This document shows, in pieces, positions 7,455-14,169 of a stretch of 21,219 nt of DNA (position 1 is its first letter; each line of letters opens with the position of its first letter). The DNA comes from CAYQPF01 sp964419225 (GTDB taxonomy: Bacteria > Cloacimonadota > Cloacimonadia > Cloacimonadales > CAYQPF01). The stretch covers positions 1-21,219 of the forward strand of contig CAYQPF010000089.1 in assembly GCA_964419225.1 (NCBI GenBank), read 5' to 3'. The notes beneath the pieces are model-generated. The model did no database searches. It was not told where the DNA came from and saw only the letters and a program-made list of their open reading frames with translations. The translations under genes were made by a program, and so were the position numbers.

Positions 7455-8138
7455 ATGATTGATTTCAATTGTTATTTTGATGATATTTTTCGTAAAAAAT
7501 TTGATTGTACTTATGAAAAAATAATAATAGATAAGCTTGTCAAATTTCCACATAAATTCAAAGATGATAAAATGATACTTCATAGAGGTGAATCTACCAA
7601 TGGGTCTTCCTTACATACAATCTATCAAATAGATGTCTACAATGAGAAAGAGCAGTTGAGAAATATGGGATTACTTTTATTGTATCAGGTATTTTCATAT
7701 AGTCTCAGGTCTGTAGAAATAAGACTTAAAAATCCTAATTCTGAAATAAAAACTTTAATCATTAAGAAACCTTATTATATTCAGGAAATGCATAGAGAAA
7801 TTGTGTCTGAGTATTATACTAAAGTATCATCATTTGAGTTTAAAAAAACAGAAATCATATATAATACCTTATGGCCAAGTGACCTCAATTCCAAAAATCT
7901 GCCAATCTTTAATGTGTCAAATAAAAAAGAGTGTATATCAGACCCCAAACGTGATGTTTTAAGAATAGAAGGATCAGATAATGCATTCATCTTGTTAGCT
8001 GATTTGCTGTTAAATATGTCTTTAGATGGAAACACATGTCATCAAATTGCCTTATTTCACCATGGTACAGGACATGGAAGCGATTATGTTAGGTTTATAT
8101 TCCCCAGTGATGTGTGTTGGCTCTATCGAATTCTATAA
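7455..8138 (+). CDS. Hypothetical protein, paralogue A; candidate orphan immunity protein
   Basis: 227 residues, ATG preceded by GAGGAG (7 nt spacer). It is clearly paralogous to the next gene: both start MIDFN.YF, share EKEQLRN.GLLLLYQVFS in the middle and a C-terminal block of the form RD.L.I.GS.N....LADLLLNMSLD ... GSD.VRF..P. No signal peptide or membrane segment, so it should be cytoplasmic. The C-terminal block resembles small cytoplasmic immunity proteins of the Imm32 kind (GS..GL..LA..LL then an acidic segment), but this is recall, not a search. Its position just before an array of RHS toxin modules fits an immunity role for a tip no longer present here. The last residues (SDVCWLYRIL) are unlike the paralogue's and may be altered. 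Confidence 0.65.
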   Translation: MIDFNCYFDDIFRKKFDCTYEKIIIDKLVKFPHKFKDDKMILHRGESTNGSSLHTIYQIDVYNEKEQLRNMGLLLLYQVFSYSLRSVEIRLKNPNSEIKTLIIKKPYYIQEMHREIVSEYYTKVSSFEFKKTEIIYNTLWPSDLNSKNLPIFNVSNKKECISDPKRDVLRIEGSDNAFILLADLLLNMSLDGNTCHQIALFHHGTGHGSDYVRFIFPSDVCWLYRIL

Positions 8139-8269
8139 AAAAAGGAAGAAATCATGCAATACTTAAATCGATAACGATCCTGAATGAAAGTACTCTTTGT
8201 TTGAGTAAAAAATAATTTGGTTTAAGGCTATTGCAAACCTATCAATAAATAAAAGACAGAGGAAGAAAT

Positions 8270-8938
8270 ATGATTGATTTCAATGTGTATTTTAATAATC
8301 TTTTTTCTAAAAGGTTTAGTGGTATTCATGAAAAGATACTAATTAAAACCCCTATTAAGTTACCCACAAAGATGTTTGATGATAAAATGATTCTTCGAAT
8401 TGCCAAGCACTATCAGAATGGTTCTTTCTGCTACAAATATAAAACAACTTTTTTTTTAGAAAAAGAGCAGTTACGCAATATTGGTTTACTCCTTCTATAC
8501 CAAGTATTTTCAAATGTAGAAAGAATTGTAGAAATTAATGTTTTAAATTCAAGCTCTGAGATTAAGAAAATTGTAATTTATAGTCCTTACATAAAAAATA
8601 TTTTCTTTAAAGAAATGAATTCAAGATTTATGAAGCAAGCCACATATTATAAATTTAAAAAAAATATTGAGGAAAGTGAGAAGAGGTGGTTTGAAAATAG
8701 TACGGTCCATTGTAATCTTCCTGATTTCGCTATATCAAATAAAGAGGAGTGGGAATCCATACCCGATCGTGATATTCTGAAAATTGGTGGGTCAGCAAAT
8801 GGGCTTGTTATTTTAGCAGACCTTTTACTTAACATGTCTTTAGATGAAAATAATGTGAATGAGATAGAGTTGGATGAATGTTGTACTAGTAAAGGAAGCG
8901 ATTTTGTCAGATTTGTCATACCATCTGTTCCTAATTAA
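8270..8938 (+). CDS. Hypothetical protein, paralogue B; candidate orphan immunity protein
   Basis: 222 residues, ATG at 8270 with GAGGAAG just upstream. It is a diverged duplicate of the preceding protein, alike over the whole length (DDKMIL near residue 40, LEKEQLRNIGLLLLYQVFS at about 63-81, DRDILKIGGSANGLVILADLLLNMSLD, in part, at about 166-190, KGSDFVRFVIP at the end). No export signal. The gap of 131 bp between the two genes has no terminator, so they may be co-transcribed. The truncated RHS gene 1 begins 53 bp after its stop. The pairing of duplicates upstream of toxin modules is typical of immunity gene arrays, but the function remains inferred. Confidence 0.65.
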   Translation: MIDFNVYFNNLFSKRFSGIHEKILIKTPIKLPTKMFDDKMILRIAKHYQNGSFCYKYKTTFFLEKEQLRNIGLLLLYQVFSNVERIVEINVLNSSSEIKKIVIYSPYIKNIFFKEMNSRFMKQATYYKFKKNIEESEKRWFENSTVHCNLPDFAISNKEEWESIPDRDILKIGGSANGLVILADLLLNMSLDENNVNEIELDECCTSKGSDFVRFVIPSVPN

Positions 8939-8991
8939 TTGTTCCCAAATGACTATCAGTTAATTTCTTTGAACTGGGACAGAACAACGAG

Positions 8992-11652
8992 TTGATTTCG
9001 AGTTTATTTCAGAATAGTATTATCAAATGGATGTTCAACAAATATGATATGCAGGGCAGAGTAATAATGACCGGCTGGATGAAATTAAATACAGCGATGA
9101 GTCATGCAGAAATCCAGAATGAGTATGAGGCAGATACCAGATCTTTGACTTATGAAGTAAGAGATTATTCCGGTCAATGGGGTTATGGATATACAGATAA
9201 TACAATGCCTTATGTACAGACCCCCGGTAATGTTATCTGTCAGGTAATGACAGTTAATTATTACGATGATTACGATTTTCGCAAACCGACAACTTTAGAT
9301 TTTGATGAAAATTCTGTTTTTGGTGACTCAAAAAAATCCATCAGAGTTCTTGGTAAATGCACTGGGCAACTTGTGCGGAACCTTACACCAAAATATGATT
9401 TGATCAGTAAAGAAATAGTTGATTTCAGAATAGAAGACAGAAGCGATACTGTGTATATCAAAAGTAAGTGTACCAGATTAGTTCCGGGGTTTAAAATGAG
9501 ACCAGGTCAGGTTCTGAAAATTGGACCTAATGTATTTTTGCCGGATACGAAAGTACCCAATGACTGGAACTTCAGCGTCACTTATTATGATGATTACGGA
9601 AGGGTTCTACAAAGCAAAAGAATTAATCAGTTTAATTATCTAGAAATGACAGATAACTGCTATGATTTTTCAGGTAAAGTTGTAGCAACCAAGACTTTTA
9701 TTGAAAAGGCATATGGAAAAGATGACCAAGGTTTATCAACTACAATCAAGAAAGCATATATCTATGATAATATGAGCAGAATAAGACAAGAGTTTCAACA
9801 GATTAACAATGAACCTTTAGTTTTAACAACACAGAATGAATACAATGCGATTGGTCAATTGGTGTTAAAGTCAATATATCTTCCTTTAAATGAAAACAAT
9901 TTGGAAAAATATATTAACCATATGTATGTAAATACTGATAATAAACCTGTGGCTTCTTTCATGCAGAATGTTGATTACCGTTACAATATCAGAGGATGGA
10001 TGACGAGTATGAACAATTCCACACTCACAGCCGATGCTAATAATATCGGTAGCAATGATGCTTTCGGGATGACTTTTACATACGATGTAGTGCCTTCAGT
10101 GATAGCATCTTATGTTACTCCAACTTTCGATGGTAATATCAGTTCAATACGTTGGAAATCTGCCAATACAAGTATGCAGAAGCCGGAAAAAATGTACACC
10201 TATACCTACGATGCACTGGAGAGACTTACTTCAGGGATTAATTACGCATATACGATAACAAATAATGTAGGCAGTTGGGTGTCTAATAACGATTCTTATG
10301 CGGAAAAAGGTATGGAATATGATTTGAATGGAAATATCAAGTATATGGTCAGAAATGGAAATAATGAGCAACTTGACGGGTTGAATTACTTTTACAATGG
10401 TAATAAAATTATTGGAATAAGTGACGATGTGAGTACCACGTCGTCCAAGATAGATTTTGAAGAAGCTGCCATAGAATATAGCAGGACAGGAGAAGATTAT
10501 TATGTTTATGATGAAAATGGGAATATGAATGTTGATCGGAATAAGAACATAGAAATTGAGTACAATATTTTTAACTTGCCAACTATAGTAAAATTTAATA
10601 ATACTAATGAGAAAATTGAATGGTTGTATTCTGCAGCAGGAGAGAAATTACGGAAGAATACATATGGTAGTGATGGTAAATTATTAATTTGCACGGATTA
10701 TGTAGGTGGAATGGAATATCGTGGTGAAGTACTGAGTATTATTGGTTTCAGTGAAGGCAGGATTGTACGAACTCCTGAGGACAGATTTGTTTTGCATTAT
10801 GATCTGAAAGATCATTTGGGTAATGTCAGAATGACATTATCCTCAGGTGCAAATAATGTGCCGGTCGTGGAACAGGAAGATCATTATTATCCATTTGGTC
10901 TCAAAATGGATAGTTTATCTTACTCTTCCGGGACTCAGAATAAATACACTTATAATGGCAAAGAGCTGGTGGATGAATTTGGCTTGAATTGGTATCATTA
11001 TGGTGCACGCTATTATGATCCTCAGATCGGTCGTTGGCATAGTATTGATCCAGCAGATGAATGTCACTCTCCATATCTATATTGTATGGACAACCCAGCT
11101 AATGCTGTAGATCCTGATGGGAAAAAAACATATTTAATTACGCGAAATGTTCAAGTTTTTGAAACAAGAGTAGTTCTGCTTAAACATCAGTTCTTTTTAT
11201 GTGTTCCTGATGAGCCCAAGAGATATAAAAATTTAATTTCGTTAGGAACTGATATAAAAGGCTATACTTTAGCCGGTGATAAATCAAAAAAAGGTAAGTT
11301 AGTATCAGCACTAAACCAAAAAAACGATGTTGAAGCAGCAAAAGAATTTTTGTCTGGCACAAAACAATCAAAATGGAATCCTCAAGCGACTCCTGTAGTA
11401 CCTACAGAAAGCGAACCCAAATTTTCTAACGCAGTTATAGAGAAAAAAGTCAACTATGATAATAATACGAAACAAGCTCCTATTCCATATCCTAATACAT
11501 TTGAACAATTGTCTAATCCCAATAGTAATTCCTGGATTCAAACATTACTAGGCACAATTCCAGGAACTGATTTTCAGCATAATTTGCCCGGAAATGATGT
11601 TGGGTGGGAAAGGAAAATGGATACAAAACTTTTTAGTGAGCCTAAAAAATGA
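8992..11652 (+). CDS. RHS repeat protein, 5'-truncated, with C-terminal tip 1 (His...NSNS)
   Basis: 886 residues counted from TTG 8992; ATG 9031 is an alternative and neither has a good ribosome site. RHS/YD-type elements run through residues 13-700 (YDMQGRVIMTG, YDDYGRVLQS, YDFSGKV, YDALERLTSG, YDENGNMNVDRN, YDLKDHLGNVRMT), ending with the 61-residue core NKYTYNGKEL...VDPDG (to residue 710). Such proteins normally exceed 1,000 residues and begin with a signal peptide; here homology to RHS gene 3 starts abruptly at KWMFNKYD, so the N-terminal half is missing. The tip (711-886) contains KHQFFL (His732), SLGTDIKGYTLAG and NPNSNSWIQTLLG (844-847), ending in PGNDVGW. This order of His then an NSNS helix resembles permuted papain-like (NlpC/P60-related) folds, an inference only. 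The stop overlaps the next gene by ATGA. Probably a silent or recombining copy. Confidence 0.8.
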   Translation: MISSLFQNSIIKWMFNKYDMQGRVIMTGWMKLNTAMSHAEIQNEYEADTRSLTYEVRDYSGQWGYGYTDNTMPYVQTPGNVICQVMTVNYYDDYDFRKPTTLDFDENSVFGDSKKSIRVLGKCTGQLVRNLTPKYDLISKEIVDFRIEDRSDTVYIKSKCTRLVPGFKMRPGQVLKIGPNVFLPDTKVPNDWNFSVTYYDDYGRVLQSKRINQFNYLEMTDNCYDFSGKVVATKTFIEKAYGKDDQGLSTTIKKAYIYDNMSRIRQEFQQINNEPLVLTTQNEYNAIGQLVLKSIYLPLNENNLEKYINHMYVNTDNKPVASFMQNVDYRYNIRGWMTSMNNSTLTADANNIGSNDAFGMTFTYDVVPSVIASYVTPTFDGNISSIRWKSANTSMQKPEKMYTYTYDALERLTSGINYAYTITNNVGSWVSNNDSYAEKGMEYDLNGNIKYMVRNGNNEQLDGLNYFYNGNKIIGISDDVSTTSSKIDFEEAAIEYSRTGEDYYVYDENGNMNVDRNKNIEIEYNIFNLPTIVKFNNTNEKIEWLYSAAGEKLRKNTYGSDGKLLICTDYVGGMEYRGEVLSIIGFSEGRIVRTPEDRFVLHYDLKDHLGNVRMTLSSGANNVPVVEQEDHYYPFGLKMDSLSYSSGTQNKYTYNGKELVDEFGLNWYHYGARYYDPQIGRWHSIDPADECHSPYLYCMDNPANAVDPDGKKTYLITRNVQVFETRVVLLKHQFFLCVPDEPKRYKNLISLGTDIKGYTLAGDKSKKGKLVSALNQKNDVEAAKEFLSGTKQSKWNPQATPVVPTESEPKFSNAVIEKKVNYDNNTKQAPIPYPNTFEQLSNPNSNSWIQTLLGTIPGTDFQHNLPGNDVGWERKMDTKLFSEPKK
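10939..11121. repeat. RHS hyperconserved core, copy 1 (183 bp)
   Basis: Encodes NKYTYNGKEL to VDPDG. It is the most diverged of four copies at its end (ECHSPYLYCMDNPANAVDPDG, where others read NNPVMLVDPDG). Immediately after DPDG the sequence becomes unique to the module. Confidence 0.85.
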
Positions 11653-12011
11653 AAAAAATATTTTTACATATTAAATTATATATGGGTTTTTATATTTGGT
11701 TTTGTTATTTAATCTTATTTTGTACGATTGATTACATTATTAGGAATATAAAAAAGGTAGTTGATTACTATGGCTCAAATGGTCCAGTTTATGACTTACC
11801 ATCAAATGGTATTCCCATTGAAATTGGTAAATTCTTGGAAGCTGTGTTTTTTATGTTATCAGTATATATAATCTTCATTAGTTGTAAGTTTGATCAAAAT
11901 TCACAAAAAAAAAGATACTTATTATTAGCTACCCAAATATTATTTTGTTTAATAGCTTATGTAATTCTCGTAACTATTTACTCTTTTGGTACTAATATTG
12001 ATTCTATTTAA
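11649..12011 (+). CDS. Small polytopic membrane protein; candidate immunity protein for RHS tip 1
   Basis: 120 residues. The ATG overlaps the RHS stop codon (ATGA), so the two are translationally coupled, the normal arrangement for a toxin tip and its immunity gene. Three hydrophobic segments are visible: residues 11-31, 61-80 and 90-112, the loop between the first two being polar (NGPVYDLPSNG). An inner-membrane immunity protein would fit a tip acting at the membrane or in the periplasm. I recognise no family. No independent ribosome site beyond the coupled A-rich stretch. Confidence 0.7.
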   Translation: MKKIFLHIKLYMGFYIWFCYLILFCTIDYIIRNIKKVVDYYGSNGPVYDLPSNGIPIEIGKFLEAVFFMLSVYIIFISCKFDQNSQKKRYLLLATQILFCLIAYVILVTIYSFGTNIDSI

Positions 12012-12044
12012 CAACAATACGTTTTTAAAACTGAAGGAGGACAA

Positions 12045-12446
12045 ATGCATAGACAAAAAATTGCAGTTATGATACAAGCGGGATGTGGAATTTTGATGAC
12101 TGTTAGCAAGTATTTTGGGATATATGAGGAAGGTCTCATTATTTTCGTTTTGTTTTTGATTCCTTTTATCGTATGCTTTATTGACGATAAATCTAAAACA
12201 CTATGTGGAGAATTTCTATACGCTACACTGACTTCATGTATAATGACAACCTTGATTAGTGTACAAAAAATAATTACTATAAATTCTGAGAATGAGATAC
12301 TCAATCGACTTTATGACAAGACCTGGGATTATCCAGCAACCTATGAACTCTATATGATAGCAAGTTTAGGCATATCTATACCAATATTCATATATTTACA
12401 AAGGGGAGTTGGCATGTCTAAAGCACAAAATAATTTTGAAGAATAA
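12045..12446 (+). CDS. Small polytopic membrane protein; second immunity candidate
   Basis: 133 residues, ATG with an excellent AAGGAGG site 4 nt upstream. Hydrophobic segments at about 6-24, 28-47, 56-76 and 101-119 suggest three or four membrane passes. It lies 33 bp after the first membrane protein and just before the next RHS core. It may be a second immunity protein for tip 1 or the orphan partner of a tip lost by recombination. Its 3' end (residues GVGMSKAQNNFEE) overlaps, in another frame, the open frame of RHS module 2, whose homology begins shortly afterwards. No family recognised. Confidence 0.65.
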   Translation: MHRQKIAVMIQAGCGILMTVSKYFGIYEEGLIIFVLFLIPFIVCFIDDKSKTLCGEFLYATLTSCIMTTLISVQKIITINSENEILNRLYDKTWDYPATYELYMIASLGISIPIFIYLQRGVGMSKAQNNFEE

Positions 12447-13254
12447 AAGATATTTGAGTAATGAAAACCATGGTTTATCTTACTCCATTAGTACTCCAAA
12501 CAAATATACTTACAATGGCAAAGAGCTGGTGGATGAATTTGGGTTGAATTGGTATCACTATGGAGCACGGTATTATGATCCACAGATAGGAAGATGGCAT
12601 AGTATAGATCCGGCGGATGAATTACATAGCCCTTATACATATTGTGCGAATAATCCTGTAATGCTGGTGGATCCGGATGGTAGAATAATTAAAGTAGGAT
12701 CAATTCTGATGAAATATGATGAACAAGTGGTTTTAGCAGTATTTCGTACAACTTTTGTACAGGATTTAATGAGATCCTTTGAGAAAAATGGTAAATTTGA
12801 ACATATAGAATATAATGTTTTAGCGGGCTCAAGTAAAATCCCTAACGAATGTGGATACACTCGAGGAATACCTTTCATTTTTGGAGGAGTTTATAATTTT
12901 GAAACAATTATAAACTTAAATATAAGTAGTGGATCAAGTTTTCTTAACAACTGTGACACATATCTTCATGAATTCACTCATTTTGAGCAAAAGGATCAAT
13001 ATATGAATATGTTTGGCTTCACCACAGGAATGGAAGAAATTATACTGTATGACTATGCTTATACCAGAAAAAGAGTCAATGCATTAATGGAAATAGCAAA
13101 AAGTAAAAACATTCACTGTACTTTAGAGCAAGCTTTTAATATTGATATTCGTAGTATGGGTTGGGATCAGGGTGGAAGAAAGCGTTTTATGGATACTGGA
13201 GGTGAACAGTGGCTGATAGAAACCGGCATAAAGGAGTATGAAAAGAAAAAATGA
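12409..13254 (+). CDS. Short RHS core + zincin-like metallopeptidase tip 2 (HEFTH)
   Basis: The frame is open from TTG 12409, but RHS homology starts only at about 12470 (GLSYS, then NKYTYNGKEL...NNPVMLVDPDG, residues 31-91), so the true start is unclear and the gene may never be translated alone. The tip is residues 92-281. It contains CDTYLHEFTHFEQ with HExxH (His187, Glu188, His191), the zinc-binding and catalytic motif of zincins; Glu209 or Glu210, 18-19 residues on, could be the third ligand as in gluzincins. Other tip sequence is unfamiliar. This is the minimal 'core plus tip' cassette expected of RHS proteins that swap tips by recombination. The stop overlaps the next gene by ATGA. Confidence 0.75.
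   Translation: MACLKHKIILKNKRYLSNENHGLSYSISTPNKYTYNGKELVDEFGLNWYHYGARYYDPQIGRWHSIDPADELHSPYTYCANNPVMLVDPDGRIIKVGSILMKYDEQVVLAVFRTTFVQDLMRSFEKNGKFEHIEYNVLAGSSKIPNECGYTRGIPFIFGGVYNFETIINLNISSGSSFLNNCDTYLHEFTHFEQKDQYMNMFGFTTGMEEIILYDYAYTRKRVNALMEIAKSKNIHCTLEQAFNIDIRSMGWDQGGRKRFMDTGGEQWLIETGIKEYEKKK
12499..12681. repeat. RHS hyperconserved core, copy 2 (183 bp)
   Basis: Same 61-residue core, here with DPADELHSPYTYCANNPVMLVDPDG at the end (shown in part of the series). Upstream homology stops at ATGGTTTATCTTACTC (12470-12485), the same left border as in the remnant at 20070. Confidence 0.85.
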
Positions 13255-14051
13255 AAATAGTAAAAGTAACGATTATATTTCTTGTTCTTATTTTGGTAGT
13301 ATTTCTTTTACTTAATTATAATAATATAAGGAAATATATATATGCACCCTACGGTCAAGATGTTTTAACCAGGAACAATTATTGTCTTTATGAATATAAA
13401 ATAGCAAATAAACCACAAAACTTTGATTCACTATATTGGCAGTATGAAATTTCATCTGAATTAGAATACAAGAGAGAATATCTTGAAGTTGTTAAGTTAA
13501 GAGAAAGCTATTTAAAAAAAAGAAGTCGTTCGAAATATTTAAGACAGCCTTGGGCAAAACCAGAAAATTCTCATTTTCTATTTCCACCTGATGCAAGTTT
13601 GGTGAATAAATCCTTTGCTAATGTTTATCCAGTTTATGTCTTTAAAGAGGCAAATGGGTTTTACTTTTCTTCTTTTCCCTTCTATAAAATAAAAGATTTA
13701 TTGAAATTCAATTATAGATTTTCTGGTTTCCAATGGCATATATATTACTGTATTGTAAAAAATGAAGGTTTGTATTATCTTGAAAATAAAAAATCAGAAT
13801 TATTGTTTCATAAAGGTGAGTCTGAAGGCGGATACTTCAATTGCATGGGCAAGTATTTTTATATTAGACACTATGATTCAATCAAATTTTTTGATACTAT
13901 ATATAAAAATGTCGATGAATACTCTTTAATTACTTACAATTCTGATCATCCAATGGAATTTCTAATTTGGTTTGATTCTGATTTCAAGGTGTTACGGATG
14001 GACAAATCATATTATTACGATAAAGGTTATGGGATTTATCTAAAAAAATAA
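13251..14051 (+). CDS. Membrane-anchored protein; candidate immunity protein for RHS tip 2
   Basis: 266 residues; its ATG overlaps the stop of the metallopeptidase-tip gene by 4 nt, so translation is coupled. An N-terminal hydrophobic segment (residues 5-23, VKVTIIFLVLILVVFLLLN) without an obvious cleavage site suggests a single anchor with the rest in the periplasm. The remaining 240 residues are rich in Tyr, Phe and Lys and match no family I know. A periplasmic inhibitor next to a predicted metallopeptidase tip makes sense if the tip is active outside the cytoplasm. No terminator follows; the 5' edge of truncated RHS gene 3 begins 55 bp after the stop. Confidence 0.7.
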   Translation: MKIVKVTIIFLVLILVVFLLLNYNNIRKYIYAPYGQDVLTRNNYCLYEYKIANKPQNFDSLYWQYEISSELEYKREYLEVVKLRESYLKKRSRSKYLRQPWAKPENSHFLFPPDASLVNKSFANVYPVYVFKEANGFYFSSFPFYKIKDLLKFNYRFSGFQWHIYYCIVKNEGLYYLENKKSELLFHKGESEGGYFNCMGKYFYIRHYDSIKFFDTIYKNVDEYSLITYNSDHPMEFLIWFDSDFKVLRMDKSYYYDKGYGIYLKK

Positions 14052-14169
14052 ATAGAGCACAGGCTAGTTAATAAAGAATTGAAGGTATAGGAAGGGAAGC
14101 TTATAAGAATCATCAGAGCCTTATAAAACTTTAACTGAGCAATCTGCCATTGAGTATATTTATGACATC

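Noticed and set aside
11180..11371. Minus-strand open frames inside the RHS genes
   Set aside because: They are antisense shadows of long coding frames with clear domains.
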